Source: Liolophura sinensis (lineage: Eukaryota > Mollusca > Polyplacophora > Chitonida > Chitonidae). Taken from it: a stretch of DNA of 64,000 bases. The notes beneath the pieces were generated by a model that worked only from the letters and a program-made list of their open reading frames with translations, was not told the DNA's origin and ran no database searches. The position numbers and the translations under genes were made by a program. Where the stretch lies: the NCBI RefSeq assembly GCF_032854445.1, contig NC_088303.1, forward strand, positions 19,039,501 through 19,103,500. Reading direction: 5' to 3'. Shown here one piece after another: positions 39,180 to 51,500 of this stretch; within the stretch, counting starts at the first letter, position 1, and the number at the start of each line of letters is the position of its first letter.

Positions 39180-39455
39180 ATGGCATCAACCCCGAAAGAC
39201 GGCATGAAAAGAGAGTTCGAAGAAGTAATTGCGTATGCCAAGGCAAGCGGTGGCGTTTCTATAGAGCTAAAGACAAAGCAGGTCACCGCTCTTCGTGGAA
39301 AAGAGAAAAGAGAGGTCATTGCAGTCTAATCTACTGTTGGAAAAAGTCTTGTATATCAGCTTATGTCTTAGGTCATCCAGCGTCGAGAACAAAGTGTAGA
39401 ACTCACGATAACTATTGTTGTATCCCCTGTGAATTCTGTTATGCAAAATCAAGTG
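39180..39455 (+). pseudogene. RecQ-like helicase exon, disabled by two stops
   Basis: One plus-strand frame runs from an ATG to a good donor (GTG|GTAAGT). It reads LKTKQVTALRGKEKREVIAV (the Q-rich lead-in of RecQ-type helicases), then a Walker A region ending GKSLVYQL, and IVVSPVNSVMQNQV, which fits motif Ia (V-V-S-P-L-x-x-L-M-x-D-Q-V). In-frame TAA at 39327 replaces the residue expected before the Walker A segment, and a TAG follows near 39369. No downstream exon was recognised. It may be a captured gene fragment or part of a mobile element that carries a helicase. Confidence 0.7.
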
Positions 39456-40424
39456 GTAAGTGTGTGAATATATTTAAATTGCCATGGTTCAGCTTGAGCA
39501 GGGAGGGAGATGATAATAATACCCACGAAGATAGTGCACTGCTCAACAGTTCAGTAAGTCCGCCATCGCGTGCAGTTGTTTTCATAAGACGAAAGTAGTC
39601 ACCTCAGATCAGGTGACGTAATGCAAGAGCCTCGCTTTCGGCGTCGCTGTTGTAAAAAGTATGGCATCCAAGTCTATTAGAGATTTAACCTCAACGGAGG
39701 CAGTAGATACGTCTCTATTTTAAAATGTTCACCACATGATTAGGCAACCATTAAAGCTTAAAAGGCAGAATCGATATGTTTTCACAGATGTGTGCATCGC
39801 ACTGAGAGACCTCCACACGATGCCTATTCTCTATAGCAGGCAGTACTTTTATCGTCACGTGTGATAATTTATCAAACACTGTAGATGTTAATCAACGCAT
39901 GTTACATGCTATCAAACTTCCACGAGATGTGGCATGTGCTATCAAGAATATCGAAGCTAATCTATTTTGCGGTCTTTTGTTGATGAAGGTAATAAAATTG
40001 ATTAAGCTTCTAATCTCGAACATATATATGACACAGAATAACAAACAGACCTGTAGCGTTACACAGAACAAGGCAAAGTAAAGGTTTATATAGTGGCTCG
40101 TTATTCTGGTTCATAAACATTGATATGGATACACATCTGACTGTTTTGCTCAGGGCTTTAAACTCTTAAAGCAATACTGCAATATTGCAATACAATCTTA
40201 TCGCAAACAAACGATTTCTATCAGTTTTATTTTCTCTGTCTGTCATGTAAATGCATTTGAATGCCTGAAATTAGTGTGCTATTTAATTTCAATATGAAGA
40301 TGTAGGCGGTCGAGTTGACCCATTTATCACAGATCCTGGCGTATATCCAATATGCAATCACTGAAACTCTTACCAAACGAATGTCATCGACCCTTCATTG
40401 TTACCAGCAGTGAGAGTTGGGGAA

Positions 40425-40530
40425 TCTCCATGGCCAGGTTTGAACCCCCGTCTTGATCGTGTTTCCTAGCAACTGGAAGGCAAGCAACTTAACAACTCGA
40501 TCAGGACCCGTTTCCTCTTTCGCTATGTTA
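40425..40530 (-). repeat. tRNA-like sequence (SINE head or tRNA pseudogene)
   Basis: The minus strand reads GAGTTGTTAAGTTGCTTGCC, Ser/Leu-tRNA-like with an A box, and later GGGGTTCAAACCTGG (B box). It does not fold cleanly as a complete tRNA, so it is probably SINE-derived. Confidence 0.4.
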
Positions 40531-40917
40531 ATTAATTCCCATGAAGCTGATAATCCGTAATTACAATTATCGTTACCATTCCGTCTCAAAGCTATCTAGG
40601 ACAAGGCGGTGTAACCAGACCAGGTTTGTATCTCGGTGGCTTTATTTGTATGTAACTAGACGAGCATATACATACACAATGCCAACAGTAAGTAAGCAAT
40701 GGTATGGATACTTTGGGCCATATGGGCCTTTGGTGATTAGCCTGTCGGCCATGCCGATATGTAACAATAGGGCTGTTGTAAGGAAACAATGGACAGCTGT
40801 CTGTACAGATTTTTTTATCATGCCAGCATTACCATCCTATATGAATAGCCCAACTACAAGCACGCTTTATAGTATTGTATTTACCGTTGAATACTAACCA
40901 TTGTATGACCATGATAA

Positions 40918-40985
40918 CACAGGCGCGGCCTATAAGTGAAAAATTCTTAGCACGGCGTTAAACACTAATCAGTCGACGTAAGAAT
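40918..40985 (+). mobile_element. SINE-A 3' end fragment
   Basis: CGGCCTATAAGTGAAAAATT then CTTAGCACGGCGTTAAACAC, the last 65 bp of the family. Confidence 0.6.
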
Positions 40986-42464
40986 GAATACATTGAGCCA
41001 TCTGGGTAGTGTAGAACACGTTGCATAGGTTACAGTCTTTGTTATGAATCATACTCACTTATTAGTGATATACATTGTACTATGTCTGTACACTTTCACC
41101 TCATTCTCTGTTTGTGATTGGTGATTGTCTCACCGACATAAATTGTTTAATACATACCCGGTTGATTAGATTCAGCGCTTTTTATACAATCAATCGATCA
41201 CATTGATAATAATAACGAAATGCCTAATCTCTACAGGACGTAGGAAGGTGTGGCCGTGTATTAAACTGCACTGCCGCATCTCTGATTATACGTGAAGGTA
41301 CTTCTTCCCAACTATAATCTGTAGTCAATCGCTTTCTCTGCCTGCCTAAGGCTATAACTTCTTCATATCAATAACGAAAACTGAAAGCGTTTAAGACCGA
41401 CTACAAAAAAAGGACTGCCTATCGCTCAACATCTCCTCCGAGAAACAGCTTCTCGGTCTTGACTCCACTCCAACAGCTGTAATTTGATGGAGATGACTGA
41501 GGCTGTGCTCACATGAAAGCCACAAAGACATAGCTTTACAAATACCCCCAGATGACTGTGACGACTAAGGGCTAACCGGAGCACCCAGGCACCATTGATT
41601 CTATTCTACAACACCACCACGAGCATGAACTGACTTCTTGATTTCCTTTAGCGCCCAAATTATGGGACAGGTATAATATCATTGCAGACGCGTACAATGG
41701 GTTATTCGTTCTCCAACAGCCTATTTAGCCTTCCAGAAGAAATGATTTTTAGCGATAAGTGGATGAAGGGATAACCTTATGAATGTTGCCAAGATTGTAC
41801 GACTTCAAGATGGCGGCATTATAAGCTATGAATTATTGTTTCTCAGTGTGGAGTAAATCTAAATCGTAAGCAAAGAGACCTCTGTATGTTCTTTATCGGA
41901 AAATTTATACGACTGTGTCCGTGTAGAACTGGATTTCACTCTGATGGACATCTTATCCTGTGTACCCTATCAGAACAAATGATTCTCCAAGTATAAATGG
42001 AGCTGACGTATATTTATGGCAGAATGTTTAGCTGTCAGTATAAACTGACAACAGTATTAATATCCCTTTCGACCCTCACATTCCTTTGTGTGATGATAAA
42101 TGGTGATCACATCTTCTTTAGGCCGATCCTTCTGTTCTTTACTCGATGTCATCGCCCGATCAATTTGCAGAAGGCCATTTCTTAGTGGTTGCAGTTCTAT
42201 AGCTAACAGTCTGATGGGATTTGCGATATCATCTTGTATTAACCAGTTTGAATGCGGATGACATTAACATGACTAATTATATGGATAGATTAAGTTTTAT
42301 TTCTGTGGAAGAAGTGTCCTCTGTTCCCCGGCCGTGACATATTTTGATTACCTTTTTTAAAGTTTTCAGATGATATAAAAGCTTCGTAGGTGGTTTTCAT
42401 GGTCTTCTCACGGCGTGCGGGTAGTCGTGCACTCCCCCTTCCCCCTCCAACCCCCCGGCCTCTG

Positions 42465-42570
42465 TCAGGTTTCCTCTCACTGTAATACTGGCTGTCGAAG
42501 TATATGTGAACATGTGAATCATCTTTGAGTTCGACGTAAAACTCCAGTCAAATAAATAAATCAGTCACTC
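42465..42570 (+). mobile_element. SINE-A 3' half, diverged
   Basis: GGTTTCCTCTCACTGTAATA, then a diverged tail ending TAAAACTCCAGTCAAATAAA. Confidence 0.55.
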
Positions 42571-45079
42571 AATTAATCAAATTGACATTGATTCCCTTCC
42601 GTTATGGGGATCTCTGCAGAACATGTATCACTAGTAAGCACATAACAAAGGCACCTAACGCACGTGTTTAACCCGCACTTAACATTTAACTTAACATTTT
42701 TTGAAATTACAGCTTTGTCGACCTGTTCAACCCAAAATCTTTGACCGTTGTTTTGCCAATATAATTTATTTGTAGTCAGTTATTACACTATACACAAACC
42801 TTATGCCAGCAACAAATATATTTGTGCCTCTGTACTTTGACCGAGTATGAAGCTTTTGTGGTTAATACGTCCACTGTACAGTTTAATAACCATGTATTTT
42901 TATTTTCCGTTCGCCTAACATTTCAAACCGATCATTTTAGTTTTTCTCATGCCACAGAGCCATGTCCTGGTCCAAATGCTATATAATTTAATGCGAGTGC
43001 GTCTGGTGGCGATTAGTATCCATGCAAATCTCACATCCTGCTTGAGATCTGCGTAGTGTGATATATCACTTTTAGTTCAGCTGTGCTTCAGTATCACAGA
43101 TGATGCAGATGGCCAGACCACCCCTTGGCGAGCATATATGTGATTTCTCTAGCCGCATTCGATGGCTTTGTCTGTCTGCTCACAGCTATAACTCAACAAA
43201 CAAATATTAATATGGGAAACTAAAAGCAGGCAATACTATGGAGAAGGATGGCCTATCGGTCAACCTCTCCCAGGAGAAACAGCCTCTCGGTTCTGGCTCC
43301 ACGTTAACTCACCACAACAGCTGTAACACGTTGGAGATGAGCTGTTGTCCTCGCGCCAAAGACGACACATGGTGGTTTCTTATTCTCTAGAGGCATGTGG
43401 GGAAGATGCCCTAAGCGGATCACTCACGTAATATGTAAAGCACGGTGTTGGGTAGAAAACAGTTTGTCATATTACTCTAACCGACAGCAATGTTGGGAGA
43501 AGGGGGAGTGACTACCTCCTGCATTATATCTGAAACTGGATGCTTAAACTCAGGCTTCGTCCACTTGGTGTCTTAAAGGTATCCATTAAATCACACGGCC
43601 AATTTCCTCAGGCTGGTCTTCTGAGATGATTCTCCAAGGAACAATAATAACCCGTTGGATGTAATTACGTCAGCTTGTTTAGTTGTCAGTATAAATTAGC
43701 GACCATGTCCATATCAGTTTACTCTCTTCCCGTCTCTTCCGTTTTAAGAAGATATCTGATGGTTAAATAACGATGGTTACCTGATGCTTCTGTTGTTTAT
43801 CTGTTCTAAGCGACGCATTATCGGCAGCAAATAAGGCCGTTGCGAAAAGAAAAAGTTTTATAAATATTCTTTAATTGATAGTTTCGTGGGTTCCACATAG
43901 GTCTGTGCCAAATTATGAACAAACTGTTACGATACAGACTGAAGAGGCAGGGTAATAGATTATAGTGATTATTGCAAACACCAGCGTGTCAAGGATATAC
44001 CATCAAAGATCTTTCTGATTTACTATATATGCTATAATAATGAACTACCAGCTTTAAACAAAACGTATAAAGCAAAGGCTATGAAATTTATCTGCCCTTC
44101 GCCAGGTTTAACAGAAGCTACAGACCCTGTACAAAGACCACGGCAGTTTCCTGTCACACAGACTTAACGTCAAGATAAATAGTTTCAATTTTGATACCGT
44201 GGATTATCCTTTCTTGGATAGCAACGTGCCGAAGGTTCCTGCATATGGAGTGTACATATTACGTCTTGAGGCATTTATTTAATATATCCTGTGTGCTCTA
44301 TAACAATGTCCTTCAACGCCTCTCTCCAACATCATTGGAAACTGTTCAAGAGCTTCTTTTTACACGAATCCTTTTCAGTATCTTGTTTTACATACTTTCT
44401 CAGTTCTCATTTGTTTGTGATGGACGTTGTTGTACACATTGGTCTTACGATTACTGACTTGAGACTTCCATTAGGGTTGAAGATTTTTTGGAAAAATGTC
44501 TGTTCAGAAGCCTCAATCCATACATATAAAGATCTCACATCCGTCTCTCCGAGTCTCAGGTCAAAGGATCACTGGGATTTTGTTGTTTTGATGGTAATCT
44601 TAATTTTTCCACATGTTTGGGTTAATAATATCTTTTATCTTCTTATACTAGTGGGTAAATTTCTTCTAGTATACACTAACTGGACTTTGACAAAACTGAG
44701 CGCACATTTCTAAATGGAACCAAACATCTCTGGATGTTAAATGCTATGATCAGCGTCATCTGTTGCTTTAAGATTAGTCTGAAATACACGTGTGTCAAAC
44801 CTTTTTGTCTAATTTAAACACGTTGTGGTGCATGTGGTAGCCACTATAACTCACGCGTCTACAAGACTGGATCTATGCATCGAAAGTGACTTTCGCATAA
44901 CAGTCGTCAACCCAAATGCACGTTACATGTCGTAAGGTTAATTCCCAAGACGACGTTAAAAGTAAACCATTAAAGAATTAAGCAATTAGATAAAGTACGA
45001 AATTATGATGGACACACGTCCAGATTTATAGCAAGCTGCGATGTAGACAAATGAGCTGGATGTCATTTGGCATGTGTCA

Positions 45080-48000
45080 TGAAATACTGAAGTGTTTAGT
45101 TTGTTCCCAGATCAGTTTCTACTCCGGTTGTCATTACAATGTAGCTTCATTTACACTAACATGAAAGTTTGAAACCCTACTATATGAAGAATTGTTCCAT
45201 TAGTTTTCTTGAAATGAGTGCCAAGGAGCACCGGAAACACTGGCTAAGCCGTAAGATCATAAGATATCTATTTAGCATAAACATTTGTTACTGACTGAGA
45301 ATGCTGTTGGCACGTCCATATCGATTTTTGTCCACGTCTTTGACAGCTAACAATGTACTCTATTTGTAAACATTCATCATCCGTCATAGTTACGTAACTT
45401 TTGGTTCAAGGAAACGCGATTGTATGGCATGAAATTAGCTTACATTTCTACAAAGTGAGTCATTTTAAAGGGAGAGGGGTGGCAAAATAGGCATACGGTA
45501 CTCCGTTTGTTAGGCGCGTGTTGTGGGTTTCACCCTTCTTTTCATGGCCCTCTGTTGTTATGCCATGATGAGCGGGAACTGTGAAAGGCTGTCAGATTGT
45601 CAAGTCTACTGATCCTGGACGTGCGTCACATTATTCATTTGCATTTCATGTCTTACCGCATCAAACAAAAATGCGCTTGTGTTAGCCAATACATACATGA
45701 TACTGGTGTAGAACTGAACGGTTTATCTCCTGCAAATCTTTTTCTTCCCCAGACTTCTTCGATAATTACTCTTCCAGGTATGCAAGCCTAGTTCATTCAT
45801 TTTGTATCCTGGGGAGCAACTATAAGTAAAGGCTAACAAGCTTGTAGACGTCTGACAGATAAGGGGTGTGAACTGTCAGTTTATATCAGCGAGAAACTGC
45901 CATTGTATATCCGCAAAACATATCCTGTGAGGGAGAAACAGTCATAATAACATCTTGCATAAGACATGCTCTGCTGCTCGAAATTCCAACCCGTTCACAT
46001 CCGTGACAAAGAATTCGCCGCCGATGTGACCTTATTCGAGACATTCAACGTCAAACTGGGTTGATAACTGACTCTGTTCTGGTAATGTGTGAGGGTTTGA
46101 AAGCAAGTAAACCGTGCAGTGAATCGAGACTTCGGGGATAACTAACTGTTATACTGGCTACACTTTTCTGTTACAACCGGTTACACCACCTTGGCCGTCC
46201 ACATTTGGCTCTCTTTTATATATAGGTTTATTATTTCAAAACCGATATTTTTGTTTGGGTTTTCATTCTAACTGGTGTAACTGGTTGTAACTGAAAAGTG
46301 TATCCACTGTAACAGCTAGTAACTTGTCACTATTTAAAAACGTAACTGAGGTAAACTGACAAGAGGCCGTTTTCCTCGGTTATGTACATTTGCCAAATAT
46401 CACATTGCCGTCACCGCTTATGTTATATAAGAAAGCGAAGACATTTCACCGGAATTGCAATAGGGAAAATATGTATCTTTGTTACGGATTGAATGCAAAT
46501 CATTAACAATTTCAAGAGTACATTGCGCTAACTGGCTGCTTCTGTTAAGCCGTTGACCAATCAGTTTGCGCGTCCGAATCCAGGACCTCTACGCTGGTTT
46601 TATCTTTGCGGCATTATATATCAAGGAAATATAAAAATATATTCAAGTACGAGAACATTAACTGCACTGTAAGCAGTATATGTGTTAAGAATTTTGATTT
46701 CTTTTTAATGTCTAAATAAATTATTATAAACTTATTTTTCTTGCAGAATCTGGCCGGGTGTAAGTAGCCTTTACATAGTCAGCATGGTGCTTTTATGAAC
46801 GGCCATGATCAAAGCACGACTGACATACCTACATGCATATTATAGTTGCAAGTTTGAAACTTGGTTTGAATGTCATGTCTAAAAGATTGACTGTCTTCCT
46901 TACATCACTGATACCGAAGATTGCTTCTCGGTTGCACGTTTCGAGCTTTGGTTACTGTTTATGTTATTATATATTCTGTTGTTTTGAGGTCGTTATGGAA
47001 ATGGGTCTTGTGATTATTAATTCGGAACGCCCCTTTCATTGTCCCAAAGTTGTCAAACTTCATACCTAGATTGACCTGCAATGGTTGTTTAAAAGGCGAA
47101 ACAAACTACAATATATGGGCTTCACAAAGTTTGTAACAACCACAGTTAGGTAAACTGTAAGTCTTATTTATTGAATACTTGTGTGGACTTCTCTACAAAG
47201 CGCTGTGTAGAAGATAAATACAGCCTTCTTTTGTTGCTTGTTGCTCTTACAGAACATGCCCATGTAGGGCTTCTTTTCTACCTTACTGTTGCGATTTGCG
47301 AAAAGTAGAGCTTGACTATTGAAATGAGACAGACAATATTAATTTACTGTACACTGTATTATTTTTAGTAAGTCTTGTGGCACACACTATACTGATAACG
47401 TTATGTCTGCGAAATTTTCCAGATGCCTCAGATATGTAGTGAATCTTAATCTTTATTGGATAAAAGATACTGGACTAAAATCTAGGGCGTCTACCTTTCA
47501 CTGAGCCTTATCGAATTATGAGACTGTCTAGAAATAAAATTTGACCTACCGCCCCCAGAAGTACTTTTGTAGCGTTAATGAACTATTTGAAAATTGCCCC
47601 ACAAAAGTCCACGCCGTTACGGAATTGGTTCCTGTTCCTTAATTGATTATACCAAAGCTATATGCCTATGTAACGTTGCTGAAACCAACCAGATCAAAGG
47701 TACGACATGTAAGACCCTGTTTCCATGAACAGCAAACAGCATGTTCTTTTAATAAAAATACACAGGCGAAATCGCATACAACAGCACATGTCCTACGCTT
47801 CAACAGTACTTCGTCAGAATTTCCTGGCGAAGAGCGGTAATTTTACATGTAACCAATGAAATCCGGCCAATTATTAATTACCTCAAGATCAGTTTTGTTC
47901 TAACCGTGCTTCAAAAGTAGCAACGTAGACGTCCCCTTTTCCCATGGCTTAAGCAGAGTTAAGTAAAACACAAATGCAATCAAGCTAGTTGCAAATTGTT

Positions 48001-48394
48001 AGTCTAGACAGGGACTGAATCAACGTTACATGACAAGTATCAGGGCCATTCGACTGTGATCTCCATTTCTTCCACCAATAGACCTCATGTGAAACTTCTT
48101 GAGTACGACCTTAAATTCAATTTAAGTTCATTTTCTCGTCTGTCTACAAATGTCCCTGATTTGTATGGACATTAGGCGTCCCTATACAAAACAGTCTTAT
48201 AGCCATTAACGGGGATCCATCCCAGCTTTTTTTTCTACCATTTAATCAAACGTTGAAAAGTAAGATAAAGTGACCTTTTTTCATCATTGACTTATCAGAA
48301 CGTCTCTGAAACCATGCGTATCTATAGTATTACAAACATCGGGCCTGATACTTATAGAATTGGTCTATCTTTTGCCTTACTTAGATAAATCCAT
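45080..48394. other. Intergenic region upstream of the GH16 gene
   Basis: No coding exon is recognised. It contains one MITE-like element (46139-46323). The remainder shows no repeat family shared with the rest of the window. Confidence 0.5.
46139..46323. mobile_element. MITE-like element with ~45-bp terminal inverted repeats
   Basis: The left arm GGCTACACTTTTCTGTTACA, ACCGGTTACACCA is matched in reverse complement by TGGTGTAACTGGTTGTAACT, GAAAAGTGTATCCA on the right. With about 90 bp between the arms there is no room for a transposase. Confidence 0.75.
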
Positions 48395-48400
48395 TATATA
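48395..48400 (+). promoter_or_regulatory. Possible TATA box of the GH16 gene
   Basis: TATATA about 75 bases before the start codon, placing a start site around 48425-48430 and a short 5' UTR. Such AT motifs are common here by chance, so support is weak. Confidence 0.25.
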
Positions 48401-48472
48401 GGTCTGTTGATCCCAACCAGACTTGTATTCTGCCTGGCTTAACTAACAGTTAAGCTATAGAGGACGGCCGCC

Positions 48473-48539
48473 ATGAATCTTCTCCTGTGCCTGAGCTTAC
48501 AGTTTCTCTTAGCTACCTGCAGTGTTATTCGAGAAACTG
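48473..48539 (+). CDS. GH16 gene exon 1 (signal peptide)
   Basis: Codes for residues 1-22, a hydrophobic secretion signal ending ATCSVIRET. The context GCCGCCATGA is a near-ideal animal start. Donor G|GTAAGA, phase 1. Confidence 0.92.
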
Positions 48540-51500
48540 GTAAGAAAAAGCTAAAGTTTTATTTAATTGTTGTATTTTTTTTCATGGGAAAACCGAACAC
48601 AGACTGGAAGAAACACCACACTTGACAAATCTCCTTTCTTAATGCCGCACTGCATGAGATTTTTCTGGAAAACCCCATTTTAAAAGTTACATTTAGAGAG
48701 GGTTCTGATTTGAGTATATATACAGGCTATAATATGCTTTTGTTTGAATCAAAACGGCAGATGACATTCTTGTATCTAGATGCTTGTAGGTTTATATACT
48801 ATAATTTTCTCCTGGGCAGATGATGAGGATAATACAGAGCTGATGGTTCTACCCCCCGGTCTCGTCCCGCGGGCCAGCATGAGAGAGGTGTTCAGGGATG
48901 AGTTCAACTATGTGGACAGAAATAAATGGTCACTAGACGCTAGTGCTTCCATGGGCTGGGTAAGAGTGATAAATGTCCCAATCACAAATTCACACAGAGA
49001 TGTAGCCAAAGTAAACTGTAACTATGAACCAATCAAGAGTAAAAAAATGCGTTGAGTTTTAGAACCAGTCCTCTTCGAGATTACCTATGGAGACGTGCTG
49101 TACTAACTTTGTACGTATAGCCCGTCTGGAAAACTTCACAAACCTTCACCACCGGAGTCCTTGTTCATGTTTTGTATACACTGAATCCACAAGTTGTATA
49201 CAGAGATTATAAATGAAGGCAATCCAATCACGGTCATAATTTCTGTGAATAAACAGCTGTTGTCTATCCTCTAACTCGTTATCTATCCCCAGATTGCGAG
49301 ACGTCGACGGTCATGTAAGACTGATTTACACGTTAAAACTCCCCAAACTGCGAGACGTCGACGATCATGCCAGACTGATTTACACGTTAAAACTCTCCAA
49401 ACTGCGAGACGTCGACGATCATGCCAGACTGATTTACACGTTAAAACTCCCCAAACTGCGAGACGTCGTCAGTCCTATTATACTGATTTACACGTTAAAG
49501 CTCCCCAAACTGCGAGACGTCGTCAGTCCTACTATACTGATTTACACGTTAAAGCTCCCCAAACTGCGACACGTCGTCAGTCCTACTATACTGATTTACA
49601 CGTTAAAACAACCCAAACTGCGAGACGTCATCTATCATGCTAGAATGATTTACACGTTAAAACTCCCCAGACTGCGAGGCGTCGACGATCATGCTAGACT
49701 TATTTACACGTTAAAGCTCCCCAAACCGCGAGGCGTCGACAATCATTCTAGAATGATTTACACGTTAAAGCTCCCCAAACCGCGAGACGTCGACAATCAT
49801 GCCAGACTGATTTACACTTAAAACTCCTCAGACTGCGAGATGTCGAAAGTCATGCTAGACTGATTTACATGTTAAAGCTTCCCAAGCTGTGTAAGCCGAC
49901 AACCGTGTTGCACTGATTCACACGTTAAATATGACCAAGTTGTTTTTGCATGCTGGAGTCGTGTTGGACTGATTAAGAGGTTAAATCTAACATTGAATGT
50001 GAAATTAAAATTTGAAAATTTGGAAGGACATTTAGGATATCATTATTTCATGAAATAAAGAAACCTACAGATTCTTCCGCTTAGTAGTGTTCACATAGTA
50101 TGCATGTATATGTATGCGAACACATAACACGTCGTACTTTTCTGTCATATTATGTGTCTTTCGTGGCTGGGTGAGTCCATGCCGCCAAAATGCCGCCACC
50201 ATCATGCCGGGAACACCAGACATGACAGTGAAGCAGTCACATTATACTGACACCGGAGTAAACAGTCTTGTTGCCTTACTCTAACCTCTCAGTGGTGAGC
50301 ACCAAGCAAGGCACTAACAAGTACTATGTCTAAAGTCTTTGGTGTGACCCGACCTGGGTCTCCAGTTTGAGGCCGACGCTCTAACCATTAAGCCATCGAC
50401 GCGGTGCGTTCACCTGTAAAATTAGTTTTTAAATTAATTACAGGTGGACCTTTCATGCAGGTACATGATACATTTCAGAAAGGGCACGTCATCATTACGA
50501 TTTAATGAATTCAGTACCGAAAACCCTTTATTAAGCGACTATCACAATTATTCCAAAGTTTGTTTCAGATTATTGTTTCCATGTATCCACAAAGCACAAT
50601 TGTACTCGATTGTTTGTTTCAGTTTTCGATGTATACCCCAGAACAGCGAAATTGTTACACCCACGGGGGAACGATATACCTGAAACCTGTAAGTGCCCAT
50701 TTGTGTTAGACCATAGGGCGTGTTTCATATTCCATTCATGAATGTTCTATCTATCGGCAAGGCTAAGCGGTCAAATGAAAGTCATTTAAAGTTGAATATC
50801 ATTTAATGTTCGATTTCATATCCTACTCAAATGCTGTCTTACTTCCGGGAAGGAGGGGTGGGGGGTGTCAGGTTGTCATAAGGAGCGGTGGTTTAAATCA
50901 TCCTCGAGATCATGATGTTTTCTGTAAGTCCATTGCAGTGGCGGGTGCTCTGTATGACAAATGCTTGCAGTAAATAAGAGTAATGGTGGATTTATATCAA
51001 GAACATAGAAGCCTAAGCTGAGAATGGTTCCTTTTTCTTTTGCAGACCTTAACAGCCGATAGATTTGGAGAAAATTTTCTGCACAACAGCGTTTTGGACA
51101 TAAAGAGTACGTTTTTTTATTCAGGTTAATTTATGCGTGTCAACTGAGAAGTTAATTTACCGAATACGCTATCGATTGTATGGAGGTACACATACGCTCT
51201 AATTTAAATCAAGGAACGTCCCCTTCGCTAACGGTGCTTAAGACGTATGGTAATTACAAACTTATGGTTTGCGTAACTGACACAGACGGTGCATCATTGA
51301 ACACGATCAGATCACTGTTTTATGCGTTCAAGTATTGTTCTTCCTATTATTTGCCAATTCCATTTAAGCGATGCTTGGGATTAAGGAGCCTACTGGAAGC
51401 CACAATCCAGTCATTTCTATGATAAGTTTTAAATAAAAAACACTTGACTGATATAAAAAAGAAAATTCGGTGTTAACACACTTCATCTGTTAGGAATAAC

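Larger units (their letters stand above)
27940..45080. repeat. Mosaic array of related blocks (degenerate segmental tandem duplications)
   Basis: Several blocks recur in the same orientation with heavy divergence. Block A (GCGATCTAATTCAACACGAT type) is at about 28010, 29820, 32100 and 37260. Block B (CACAACAGCTGTAATTTGAT with an upstream GAGAAACAGC) is at about 29230, 31300, 34470, 41470 and 43310. Block C (AGCATTGTCCAGTAACGCAG) is at about 29360, 31450 and 32260. Block D (TAGATCAAGCCGACC) is at about 28615, 31618, 32990 and 33680. Block A abuts the 3' end of the reverse transcriptase pseudogene, so at least part of the unit is retroelement-derived. Apart from that pseudogene and the RecQ-like exon, no conserved coding frame was found. 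Confidence 0.7.

Noticed and set aside
44291-44713. 140-codon hydrophobic plus-strand frame
   Set aside because: Overlaps another frame of similar quality in AT-rich DNA; the hydrophobicity follows from T-rich codons. No family resemblance.
49294-49821. 175-codon open frame in GH16 intron 2
   Set aside because: It consists only of the 54-bp minisatellite and lies between phase-matched exons 2 and 3.
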